Assembly (NCBI GenBank): GCA_023382055.1
Contig: JAMCQN010000177.1
Span: forward strand, 1 to 64,000
From: Chloroflexota bacterium
Lineage (GTDB): Bacteria; Chloroflexota; Anaerolineae; J036; Brachytrichaceae
Direction of reading: 5' to 3'
DNA length: 64,000 bases
Numbering within the stretch: the stretch's first letter is position 1; the number at the start of each line of letters is the position of its first letter. Below the pieces are notes generated by a model. It worked only from the letters and a program-made list of their open reading frames with translations. It was not told the DNA's origin and searched no databases. Made by a program: the position numbers and the translations under genes. Positions 17,873-26,021 of this stretch are shown piece after piece.

Positions 17873-18796
17873 ATGCATCAGGCCGCAGCACCAATCGCAC
17901 GTCCGCACATCCCCCCCGCGCTGGGGATCAGTATCGGCATCGTGGCGATCTCGACGGCGTCCATATTCGTCCGGTTCGCTCAGGCCGACGGCGCCCCTTC
18001 GCTGACTATCGCGGCCTTGCGATTGTCGTTTGCAGCGCTGGCGCTGCTCCCTCTGGCGCTGACGCGCTGCCGCGCTGAACTGGTTGCGCTCTCAGCGCGT
18101 GAATTGGGCGTCGGATTGATCGGCGGCGCTTTTCTCGGAGCGCATTTTGCGATGTGGATCTCCTCGCTGCAATACACCAGCGTTGCGAGTTCCGTCATCC
18201 TGGTAACACTCTCTCCGTTGTTTGTCGCTGTAGGTTCCGCCGTATTCCTGCGCGAAAGACTCAACCGGCGTACCGTGATCGGAATGATCGTTGCGATTCT
18301 CGGCGGCATCGTTATCGCCGGCGGCGATATCAACCAGATATCGGTCAGTGCTCCGGACCCCTTGCTGGGCAACCTGTTGGCGTTGGGAGGGGCGATCTGT
18401 ATCGCGCCGCATTTTCTGATCGGCCGTCGCCTGCGCCGCAAAATGTCGTTACTGGCGTATATCAGCCTGGTCTATGGCGCAGCGGCGCTGGTGTTGTTGC
18501 TTGCGGTGGCCGCGACTGGGACTCCATTGACCGGCTTTAACCCTCAGAGCTACCTGTGGGTCGCGCTGTTGGCGCTGCTGCCCCAACTGGTCGGTCACAC
18601 GTCGTTCAACTGGTCGCTGGGCTATCTCCCTGCAACCTACGCGACTATCCCTGTACTGGGTGAGCCGATTGGTTCGGTCATCCTGGCATTTATCTTTTTG
18701 GGCGAAGGGGTAACGCCTTTGACGCTGATCGGCGGGGTATTTACACTGGGCGGCATCGCGATGATGATGGTCAGTCGCACGTCTGGCGACAAGTAG
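17873..18796 (+). CDS. EamA/DMT-superfamily transporter
   Basis: 307 residues with about ten hydrophobic segments arranged as two homologous EamA halves (roughly 15-155 and 165-300). The first half contains FVRFAQADGAPSLTIAALRL and the ending LSPLFVAVGSAVFLRERLN; the second half ends with the matching GSVILAFIFLGEGVTPLTLIG. These are the hallmarks of drug/metabolite transporters, usually exporters of amino acids or other small molecules. Substrate unknown. The gene is divergent from superoxide dismutase and followed 18 bases later by the glycosyltransferase, so the two are probably co-transcribed. Confidence 0.92.
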   Translation: MHQAAAPIARPHIPPALGISIGIVAISTASIFVRFAQADGAPSLTIAALRLSFAALALLPLALTRCRAELVALSARELGVGLIGGAFLGAHFAMWISSLQYTSVASSVILVTLSPLFVAVGSAVFLRERLNRRTVIGMIVAILGGIVIAGGDINQISVSAPDPLLGNLLALGGAICIAPHFLIGRRLRRKMSLLAYISLVYGAAALVLLLAVAATGTPLTGFNPQSYLWVALLALLPQLVGHTSFNWSLGYLPATYATIPVLGEPIGSVILAFIFLGEGVTPLTLIGGVFTLGGIAMMMVSRTSGDK

Positions 18797-18813
18797 GCCG
18801 GGCGGTTTCTGGC

Positions 18814-20805
18814 ATGCTTATCCAAGTGAACCGTTCTACGCGCATCGTTGCCGGCCTGGCGCTCGTCACGCTGGCGGCCTTTATCCTGAGAATGATCGGG
18901 CTGGCTGATGTCCCGCCGCGATGGGATGAAGGCTGGACCATCGCACACGCCTCTTTGAGCCTTGGCGATATCTTTACGATCACATCCGCGGATGTGCATC
19001 CCCCGCTGTTCTACATGCTGCTCGGCGCATGGCAGCAACTCATCGGCGTAAATCTGTTTGCAGACCGTTACCTGGCGGTTCTGATGAGCCTTCCGGTGGC
19101 GCCGCTGGTATACGCCGTCGCTGTGGCCTGGAATCCCGATCGATCGGCCCGTCCTGCACGGCTCGCGTTTATCGCAGCCATCTGCATGGCCTGGCTGCCG
19201 CTCGCCGTGTATTACAGCGCCGTCGTGCGTATGTATGCGCTGGCGCCGACCTTCGTTTTACTGGCCACCTGGGCGGGGCTGCGACTGATATCCGTACAAC
19301 GCCGCCATAACACGACAGGGCTTTCGACGGTATTTGTCGTAGGCGCATCGGGCGCCATGTTGACGCTTTATCATGCCGCCTGGGCTTTGATCGCATTGGG
19401 GCTATACGGATTTATCCTTGCACTGCGGCGGCGCCGGTTGCGGGCATTGAGCCTGGCAGCAGGGCTGTCGGCCATCCTGTATCTGCCCTGGGCGCTCTAT
19501 GCCATCCCGCAACTGTTGGGGCGCGCCGCGGCAGAAAGCGGCAATATCGCACAGGGTCTGCCTGTCAGCTTGTTTCTGAAGCTGGGCGTGGAAGGATTGT
19601 CGATGGCGCAGGCTACATCGGGTCTGGGCGTGCCTGTGATCGCAGGTGTTCTGATTATCGGGCTGGCATCGGCGTTTATTGGCGTTGTGCGCAAGACGAA
19701 TGACTCGACAGCGCCAGTACACGCGGTCTCTGGATGGACTGAGTGTGTGGCGGCGCTCGCAGCGCAACTCGCGCCGTTAACTTTGCCTGTGCTGATGATC
19801 GTCCTGACGCTGTTCGGTGTTGCTGTCGCGGCGCGCAACTGGGCGTTCAGCGCCCGTATGGTCGTATGCGCGACGCCTGCGCTGGCGCTGCTGTTAGCCT
19901 GGTCGCTGGATCGCATGATCCGCCAGAGCCGCATTCTGGCGGCCGGAGCCGCGCTGGTGCTGGCGGCAGTCTACTTCAGCACAAGCGCAAGCTTCGTCTA
20001 TCAGAAAACACTGGAAGTATTCGACCCGTATAACCCGCACACCTACTTTCAGCACATTGCGCCGAAAGCCAAACCTGATGATTTAGTTATTTTTAACGTA
20101 CTCAGCCCGGCCGGTTTCTACGCACTCGACCGCAGGAGCAATGACCCTACATGGTCTTACGCGCTCACGTGGGATCCTGTCATCGAGCCGCGCATGCGCT
20201 GGGAGCAGCGCATCCAGCAGGCAGCCGCGCTGCACGCCCGGCTCTGGGTTGTGTTATATCGCGGGCTGGCGGGCAAGAATGGCGACTTGCGCGGATGGCT
20301 GGATACAAACCTGTTCCCGGCTGCAGCAGAGTGGGGGGAGGAAGGGGTGTTCTATGGTCTATATGGAACCGTGCATGAACCATTGGTCTCAGCGCAAGTC
20401 AGCCACGTTCACTGGCGTGCCCCGGACGGATTCGATCTCGAACTTCGCACCGCGCAAACCGCTGCGACAGTGCGCACGGGCGAGATTATTCCTGTAGCGC
20501 TGACATGGCGCGCCGATTCACCGTTGAAGCAGAGTTATAAAGTATTTGTGCATGCCTTCGATGACAGCGGCGACTTAGTCGCTCAACATGACGCACAGCC
20601 GCTGAACGACCTGCGTCCCATGCCTTCACTGCCGGTGGGCGCGGATGTAGTTGACCATCACGGACTTGCGCCGCCGGCGGCGTTCACCGGGCGGCTGCGC
20701 ATCGTCGTCGGCGTTTATGATCCAGCAACAAACCAGCGTATCCTGACCGCGGATGGCAGGGACTCAGTCGACCTGGGCGCCGTCGCCGTCACTGCCGCGC
20801 CGTGA
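18814..20805 (+). CDS. GT39/ArnT-like membrane glycosyltransferase
   Basis: 663 residues. GT-C fold enzyme that transfers sugars from polyprenyl-phosphate donors on the outer face of the membrane. The first external loop has the acidic catalytic motif PPRWDEGWT (near residue 38), followed by ADVHPPLFYMLLGAW, a pattern typical of the family. About ten to twelve membrane segments span residues 10-400. The remaining 260 residues form a soluble C-terminal region, likely beta-rich. The acceptor (protein, lipid or polysaccharide) is unknown. The gene converges on rex with a gap of 20 bases, which holds half of a dispersed palindrome. Confidence 0.87.
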   Translation: MLIQVNRSTRIVAGLALVTLAAFILRMIGLADVPPRWDEGWTIAHASLSLGDIFTITSADVHPPLFYMLLGAWQQLIGVNLFADRYLAVLMSLPVAPLVYAVAVAWNPDRSARPARLAFIAAICMAWLPLAVYYSAVVRMYALAPTFVLLATWAGLRLISVQRRHNTTGLSTVFVVGASGAMLTLYHAAWALIALGLYGFILALRRRRLRALSLAAGLSAILYLPWALYAIPQLLGRAAAESGNIAQGLPVSLFLKLGVEGLSMAQATSGLGVPVIAGVLIIGLASAFIGVVRKTNDSTAPVHAVSGWTECVAALAAQLAPLTLPVLMIVLTLFGVAVAARNWAFSARMVVCATPALALLLAWSLDRMIRQSRILAAGAALVLAAVYFSTSASFVYQKTLEVFDPYNPHTYFQHIAPKAKPDDLVIFNVLSPAGFYALDRRSNDPTWSYALTWDPVIEPRMRWEQRIQQAAALHARLWVVLYRGLAGKNGDLRGWLDTNLFPAAAEWGEEGVFYGLYGTVHEPLVSAQVSHVHWRAPDGFDLELRTAQTAATVRTGEIIPVALTWRADSPLKQSYKVFVHAFDDSGDLVAQHDAQPLNDLRPMPSLPVGADVVDHHGLAPPAAFTGRLRIVVGVYDPATNQRILTADGRDSVDLGAVAVTAAP

Positions 20806-20806
20806 A

Positions 20807-20829
20807 AGAAGTCAGACATCGACTTTTAT
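20807..20829. repeat. Half-copy of the GAAGTCAGACATC palindrome family
   Basis: The 13-mer GAAGTCAGACATC (20808-20820) is identical to the right arm of the palindrome at 30426-30456. Here it pairs imperfectly with GACTTTT just downstream (about 7 bp). It lies in the gap between the glycosyltransferase and rex stop codons and may end transcription. Confidence 0.55.
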
Positions 20830-21452
20830 TCGAGGTAGTAAGTCATCTTTTGCAGATGGAGTACTGGGTCTATGTATTCCACATGCACGTAGTCGGGGAC
20901 GCTCAAGTTGATCGGCGCGTAGTTCAGGATGCCGCGGATGCCGCTGTCAACCAGCAGATCGGCGACCTGCTGGGCATATTGCGCTGGAACAGCGATCATG
21001 GCATGCTGGACATGGTTCTCGGAAACATACGAGGCGATCTCGCTATTGTCCTGCACGATGAAGCTGCCGACTTTTGCCCCAACTTTGTTGGGGTCGTTGT
21101 CGAAAAAGGCGACCACGCGAAAACCCCGCTGTGCGAAGCCGGAGTAACTGGCGACGGCGCTGCCGATATTGCCCGAACCCACGACAATCAGTTGCCACTC
21201 GCGGTCCAGGTGCAGGATCTGGCGCAGCTCCTCATACAGGCTGGCAACCGAATAACCGGTGCCTTGCTTGCCGAACTCGCCAAAGTGTGACAAATCCTTG
21301 CGAATCTGCGCAGAGCTGATGCCCAGCCATTCGGCAAGTTCATGCGAGGACGTGTAGAGTTTTCCACCTTCATGCATGGTGGAGAGTGCGCGTAAATAAA
21401 TCGGTAGACGTCCAACCACGATATCTGGAACGTCGTTTTGTGTATTGCGCAT
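20826..21452 (-). CDS. rex: Redox-sensing transcriptional repressor Rex
   Basis: 208 residues, full family length. Rex represses fermentation and respiration genes when the NADH/NAD+ ratio is low and leaves DNA when it binds NADH. The winged-helix domain covers about 10-80 (LPIYLRALSTM, TSSHELAEWLGISSAQIRKDLSHFGEFGKQGTGY, with the conserved recognition helix). The Rossmann domain starts with VGSGNIGSA (91-99), and the C-terminal domain-swap helix is present. A TGTAAT box seven bases before the ATG suggests a leaderless or nearly leaderless mRNA. No convincing Rex operator was found in the window, so its local targets are unclear. Confidence 0.97.
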   Translation of the reverse strand: MRNTQNDVPDIVVGRLPIYLRALSTMHEGGKLYTSSHELAEWLGISSAQIRKDLSHFGEFGKQGTGYSVASLYEELRQILHLDREWQLIVVGSGNIGSAVASYSGFAQRGFRVVAFFDNDPNKVGAKVGSFIVQDNSEIASYVSENHVQHAMIAVPAQYAQQVADLLVDSGIRGILNYAPINLSVPDYVHVEYIDPVLHLQKMTYYLE

Positions 21453-21644
21453 GCTCGCTATTACATTTCAAACCATAAAAGGCGCACACCAGGCTAAACG
21501 GCTCACATCAGAAGCCCGGTCTATGCCACTGATGATTTCCTGCCACTTTTCACATGGTAGCACAAGCCCGGCGCTGCTGCAAACATCTGAGCCGCAAAGC
21601 TATAATCGGGCACACGCAGGCATCCAGATAGCAGGTAATAGACC

Positions 21645-23291
21645 ATGAAAACAAGCCGCCGCTCCACAGCCTTTGTCCGCCCCTCTGTAGTCTTCTCTCC
21701 CAACCTGGTTGATGGCATTAACATGATGGCGAATGCGGTCAAGCCGACGTTAGGGCCGTTGCCACGGACAGTGGGCATTGAGCGCATTGATCGGGCGCGC
21801 ATGCCCGAATTGTTGGACGATGCCGGGATTATCGCGCGCCGGATCATCCAGATTGAAGATCCAACGGCCAATGTTGGCGCGATGATGCTGCGCCACGGCA
21901 TGTGGCGCATGCACGAAAGGCTGGGCGATGGCGCTGCCACGATGGCCATTCTGACGCAGGCTATCGTGCAGCATGCTCTAAAAGGCGTTGCGGCAGGAAT
22001 GCATCCCATGCAGTTGCGGCGCGGCATAGAGAAGGGCGCGAATGCGGCAGTCGAGGCATTGCGAGAGGGTGCGCGCCCATTGCCGCCTGGCAAAGCAGGT
22101 CGCGAGATGCTTACATCGCTGGCGTATTCACTTTCTGCTGACAAGGAACTCATGGATGCCATCGTGGCCATAGTGTTCAACATAGGCGGCGACGGCGCTG
22201 TGGAATTGGTGGTAAACGAGCGCCGCACGGTTGATTACGAATTCGTCGAAGGCGCGGTGGGGAACTCCGGGTGGATTTCGGCGGTTTATGCCACAGACAA
22301 GGCGAAGACTACTGCAAGGCTGGAGGATGCGGCGGTCATCATACTCGCGGGCGCAATTGAGACCGCTCAGCAGGCTATTCAAGGGATTGAAAAACTGGCT
22401 GCGCTGCAGATACGGCGTGTCGCTTTGATCGTGAACGGGGTCAGCGAAGAAGCGCAACACGTCTTTACTCATGTGCACCTGCGGGGCGAGATGCGGTTTA
22501 TCCTGATCAAGTCGCCGCATATAGACGCAGAACAGTTGATTGCGCTGCACGATATCAGCGCCTTAACCAGCGCGCGCGTGCTTTTCGACGTCGGCGAATT
22601 CATGACCCTTAAGCCCGCAGACGTAGGGTTTGCGCGGCGTATCTGGTCGACCTCAATCAAATCCGGCATCATCGGTGGCAGGCGTGAAGGCAATACATTG
22701 CGCGGCAGAATTCAACTGGTGCGTGATGCAATTGCCGGGTTTAACGACAAGAAGGAGTGGGACCAGTTGGACAAATTGCGTTGGCGGCTGGCGCAACTCA
22801 CCGGTGGAATCGCGGTTTTGCAGGTGGGCGCTTTGACAAGTTCACTGGCCGATACACGTAAGGAACACGCGCAACGGCTGATCCATGTGCTTCAGTCGGC
22901 GGTCGGCAGTGGGGTTGTGGCCGGAGGCGGCGCCGCTTTGCTCGGGTGTGCGTTGGCTGTTGAGCAAGCGGCCAGGCGATGCGTGCAGGGTGATGAGCAA
23001 TATGGCGCCCGCTGCATAGCACAGGCATTGAGCGCCCCTTTGGCGGTGCTGGCGTATAACGCCGGTTATGAGCCTGCGCCGACGCTTTCCAGGGTCAAGC
23101 GCGCTAAAGCCGGGCATGGCTTCGATGTGCGCTCTGGTCAGGTAGTTGATATGTGGGACGCGGGTATTGTCGACTCGCTGCCCGTGGTCGAGAGAGCGAT
23201 TCAGACGGCTGCCAGTGTGGGAGCGATGACAATCACCACCACAGCCGTGGTGCATCAGCGCAAGAGTTACCCCGGACCTGTTGTGCCGTAG
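21645..23291 (+). CDS. Divergent GroEL-like chaperonin paralogue
   Basis: 548 residues, GroEL length, and alignable end to end: NMMANAVKPTLGP, RLGDGAATMAILTQAI, KGVAAGMHPMQLRRGIEKG, GVVAGGGAALLG and ASVGAMTITTTAVV match equatorial and intermediate landmarks. It departs where ATP is bound and cleaved: GDGTTT is GDGAAT (94-99), TLGPKGR is TLGPLPR, and the position of E. coli GroEL Asp398 is Arg411 by my alignment. Asp59 may keep the Asp52 role. The Gly/Met-rich tail is missing. No groES is adjacent. It is therefore probably a specialised chaperonin paralogue rather than the housekeeping GroEL. It is divergent from rex across a 192-base gap. Confidence 0.88.
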   Translation: MKTSRRSTAFVRPSVVFSPNLVDGINMMANAVKPTLGPLPRTVGIERIDRARMPELLDDAGIIARRIIQIEDPTANVGAMMLRHGMWRMHERLGDGAATMAILTQAIVQHALKGVAAGMHPMQLRRGIEKGANAAVEALREGARPLPPGKAGREMLTSLAYSLSADKELMDAIVAIVFNIGGDGAVELVVNERRTVDYEFVEGAVGNSGWISAVYATDKAKTTARLEDAAVIILAGAIETAQQAIQGIEKLAALQIRRVALIVNGVSEEAQHVFTHVHLRGEMRFILIKSPHIDAEQLIALHDISALTSARVLFDVGEFMTLKPADVGFARRIWSTSIKSGIIGGRREGNTLRGRIQLVRDAIAGFNDKKEWDQLDKLRWRLAQLTGGIAVLQVGALTSSLADTRKEHAQRLIHVLQSAVGSGVVAGGGAALLGCALAVEQAARRCVQGDEQYGARCIAQALSAPLAVLAYNAGYEPAPTLSRVKRAKAGHGFDVRSGQVVDMWDAGIVDSLPVVERAIQTAASVGAMTITTTAVVHQRKSYPGPVVP

Positions 23292-23324
23292 GCCGTTTTT
23301 TGGCCGATATTTGGCCGCGGACTG

Positions 23325-23353
23325 TTGCAGCCTGATTGATCGTTCGTTATGAT
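23325..23353 (+). promoter_or_regulatory. Sigma70-like promoter of the sugar ABC operon
   Basis: TTGCAG (23325-23330), a 17-base spacer and TATGAT (23348-23353). The predicted start is near 23360, leaving a leader of about 74 bases with GGAGGAG before the ATG at 23434. Confidence 0.6.
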
Positions 23354-23359
23354 AATAAT

Positions 23360-23375
23360 AGGTTGACCACAACCT
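23360..23375. promoter_or_regulatory. Candidate operator of the sugar ABC operon
   Basis: A perfect 6-4-6 palindrome, AGGTTG-ACCA-CAACCT, lies exactly over the predicted transcription start. This position suits a repressor such as a LacI-family sugar regulator, but no regulator gene is adjacent. Confidence 0.4.
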
Positions 23376-23433
23376 CTCGTTTTCGTCTTATGTTGCCCGC
23401 CATGTCTTACCATAATCGCAGGAGGAGTGCCAA

Positions 23434-24873
23434 ATGATACATAAATCCTTTAACCGACGCAAGTTCCTAAAAGCAGCCTTTTTAGGGACCGCTGCGACAG
23501 CTTTGGCTGCGTGTGCTCCACAGACAGTGACAGTCGAAGTGACTCGTCAAGTTGAAAAGCAGGTTGAGGTAACCAAGGAAGTCGTCAAAGAAGTCGAAAA
23601 GAATGTGGAAGTCACTAAGGAAGTGATTAAAGAAGTCGCCGTTACGGCCGTCCCGGTGGAACTGAAAGGCGAACTGACTGTCTGGGGCCATGCCGATCAC
23701 CCCCTCGATAATGCCGGCCAGGCCTTTATGGCCAAAAATCCTGGCGTTAAATTTACCTTCGTCGGTGAAGATGGATGGGACAAGAAGGTAGAAGCAGCGC
23801 TTGCGGCTGGCAGTGGTTTGCCTGATATGGTGTGGTACGAGGCCGATGCGACACAGGTAGCAGCACGCCGTGGCATCCTGTTAGACGTAACGGAAATGGT
23901 CAAAAAGCACGAGAGTGAACTAGTACCATCCAAGCTTGCCGAAGCCCGTTACCAGGGTAAGTACTACGGTATGCCTGGCGATATCACACCTAATAACTAC
24001 TGGTATCGTACAGACATCACTGAAAAAGCAGGCGCCAAAGATATCAATCCCGATATTAAGTACGACGAGTTCCTGCAATTATCGAAGGATGTTAAGGCCA
24101 AGACCGGCGCCAGTATGTACGTTATGAACTCCAACTTCACTGGCCAGGGAATTCTGCCATTCCTGGTTCCGCACTACTCACTGGGCGGTAATGTCTCTGA
24201 TGAAAGCGGAGAGAATATCGTCATCGACAATGAGATCGGTCAGCAGGCAATGAATTATGCCAAACAGGCCTGGGATTTGAAAGCCGGTCTGGATGCAGAC
24301 TGGTTCTCACCGCCTTACTGGGGCGCCATAAAGGAAGGTAAACTGGGTGGTACCTGGTCTCCGCCCTGGATGCGCGGTTTCTTCGAGACTGAAGTCACCT
24401 CGCCTGAGAGAGGCCAGGGAAAGTGGCGGAACATGCTGGTGCCGGCCTACCCGGGCGGTAAAGCGCGCTGCAATGTATGGGGAGGCGCAACGCTGTGTGG
24501 ATTTAAGACAGTCAAGGATCCAGCGTTGGTGATGGCCTACATGGAATATACTTTCGCCTCGATCGAAGGCGCAACAGTCACTGGCAACTGGGGCATCATA
24601 CCCCCATATCTCCCGTGGCTGAAAGGTTATTTTAAGCTGACCAAGGCATCGCTTTTCGAGCCGACCTGGGACTGGACCGGGCAGATTGTGAAAGCGCTGG
24701 ATCAGATGCGCACAGACTTTTACCGATTGCCCGCCTATGGCGTCATGATGGGCAGTCTGGATAAGTTCGGACTGCCGATGCTCAAGGGCGAGAAACCCAT
24801 CAAGGATGGCATGCAGGAGTGGGGTGACTACATCCGCGCAGAGAACAAGAAGCTGCTCGAAGCGATCAAGTAA
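23434..24873 (+). CDS. ABC transporter sugar-binding lipoprotein
   Basis: 479 residues. Extracytoplasmic solute-binding protein of the carbohydrate (MalE/UgpB-like) family. The N-terminus has a twin-arginine-like RRKFLK (8-13) and a lipobox LAAC (Cys27), so it may be exported folded and lipid-anchored. Residues 31-70 form a Val/Glu/Lys repeat linker (VEVTKEVVKEV and variants) that is a hallmark of Chloroflexota binding proteins. The binding domain follows (LTVWGHADHPLDNAGQAF, GLPDMVWYEAD). It is the first gene of an importer operon with two permeases and faces a mannonate-dehydratase-like gene, which suggests uronate or related sugars; this is inference. Confidence 0.95.
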   Translation: MIHKSFNRRKFLKAAFLGTAATALAACAPQTVTVEVTRQVEKQVEVTKEVVKEVEKNVEVTKEVIKEVAVTAVPVELKGELTVWGHADHPLDNAGQAFMAKNPGVKFTFVGEDGWDKKVEAALAAGSGLPDMVWYEADATQVAARRGILLDVTEMVKKHESELVPSKLAEARYQGKYYGMPGDITPNNYWYRTDITEKAGAKDINPDIKYDEFLQLSKDVKAKTGASMYVMNSNFTGQGILPFLVPHYSLGGNVSDESGENIVIDNEIGQQAMNYAKQAWDLKAGLDADWFSPPYWGAIKEGKLGGTWSPPWMRGFFETEVTSPERGQGKWRNMLVPAYPGGKARCNVWGGATLCGFKTVKDPALVMAYMEYTFASIEGATVTGNWGIIPPYLPWLKGYFKLTKASLFEPTWDWTGQIVKALDQMRTDFYRLPAYGVMMGSLDKFGLPMLKGEKPIKDGMQEWGDYIRAENKKLLEAIK

Positions 24874-24916
24874 CGCCTGCTCACTAACAGGGACACGGTA
24901 TTAGTCTTTTTGGTTC

Positions 24917-24972
24917 AACCGCCAAGGCGCTAGGTATTCGTCGAACACTGACGCTCTTGGCGGTTTGTTTTT
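24917..24972 (+). terminator. Intra-operon terminator/attenuator
   Basis: Ten-bp perfect arms AACCGCCAAG (24917-24926) and CTTGGCGGTT (24956-24965), extendable by GCG pairing inside, are followed by TTGTTTTT. It lies between the binding-protein gene and the first permease. It probably lets only part of the transcripts continue, keeping binding protein in excess. Confidence 0.75.
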
Positions 24973-24986
24973 GGCGAGTGATCCAA

Positions 24987-25952
24987 ATGGCGAAAAGCGT
25001 CCAGGCATCTTCATCATTAAAAAACCCGATCATAAGGCCTAAGCGTAATTTGCGTCGTCTATTAGCTGAAATGTGGCGGCATCGGGTCGATTACCTTTTC
25101 ATTTCACCATTTTTTATACTGTTCCTCATTTTCGGCCTCTATCCATTGCTGTTTGGCATCCAGTTGAGCTTCTCACGCTGGCAGCCAGGTAAAGATATGG
25201 TCTTTATTGGCCTGGACAATTACAAGACTTTACTCTTAACCGACCCGGAACTAAAGCAGGCGCTGCTCAACACCATCGTCATGCTGCTCTGGATTCTGCC
25301 GACAGGACTGGGGGGCGCGCTTGTGCTCGCCGTCATGCTGAATGCACGCAAACTGGTGGGGCGCAGCTTTTTTCGCACACTTTTCTTCCTGCCATTTGTC
25401 ACCTCGCAGGTCATTGTCTCATTCGTGTTCCAGTCATTGTTGGATAAGGATTATGGTTGGGTGAACCTGCTTATGGGCCTCGTGGGTATCCCACCAATTC
25501 CATGGTTGACGCAGACGTTCTGGGCTCAGATATCAATTACCCTCCTGTTGCACTGGATGGGCATGGGCACCAACATACTGATCTTTTTAGGTGCACTGCA
25601 AGCCATCGACCGGGAGTTATATGAGGCGGCGGAGATTGATGGCGCCACTGCTACACAGCAGTTCTTCAATGTAACCTTTCCGATGATCCGTCCGGTGATG
25701 CTCTTTATGATTATCACAGCCACGATTGGCTTGATGAACCTGTACGCCCCGGTGGTTTTGTTGACTAATGGCGGTCCCGGCGGCACGACGTTGACGCTGT
25801 TCATGCGCATGATTCAACTTATGACCAGTATCCGTTATGGTGAGGGCGCTGGGTTTGGATTCATCATCGGCGGCATTATTCTGCTAATCACACTAGTGCA
25901 GATGAAGTTCCTGAGCAGTTGGTGGACGGTCGAAGGCAAGTTAAAGCAGTAA
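24987..25952 (+). CDS. Sugar ABC transporter permease (MalF/UgpA-like)
   Basis: 321 residues with six predicted membrane helices. The cytoplasmic EAA loop that contacts the ATPase is clear: EAAEIDGATATQQFFNVTFP, beginning near residue 213. The N-terminus is a basic cytoplasmic stretch. I take ATG 24987; the frame starts upstream at 24957 inside the attenuator stem, which makes that start unlikely. It partners the second permease 69 bases downstream and the binding protein upstream. No ATPase gene is present in the operon. Confidence 0.93.
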   Translation: MAKSVQASSSLKNPIIRPKRNLRRLLAEMWRHRVDYLFISPFFILFLIFGLYPLLFGIQLSFSRWQPGKDMVFIGLDNYKTLLLTDPELKQALLNTIVMLLWILPTGLGGALVLAVMLNARKLVGRSFFRTLFFLPFVTSQVIVSFVFQSLLDKDYGWVNLLMGLVGIPPIPWLTQTFWAQISITLLLHWMGMGTNILIFLGALQAIDRELYEAAEIDGATATQQFFNVTFPMIRPVMLFMIITATIGLMNLYAPVVLLTNGGPGGTTLTLFMRMIQLMTSIRYGEGAGFGFIIGGIILLITLVQMKFLSSWWTVEGKLKQ

Positions 25953-26021
25953 TAATGGTTTAGAGCATCTGCATGTCTAAACAGGATGCTACGGATAGCG
26001 CTAAAACCGAAAGAGGTAAGT

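Noticed and set aside
21540-21560. TTTTCACATGGTAGCACAA as a Rex operator upstream of rex
   Set aside because: Only the half TTGTGC fits; the other half has about three mismatches to the Rex consensus, so the match is not better than chance.
23524-23643. Val/Glu/Lys repeat in the sugar-binding protein as a novel repeat element
   Set aside because: This linker is a well-known feature of Chloroflexota binding lipoproteins and the DNA repeats are only codon-level.
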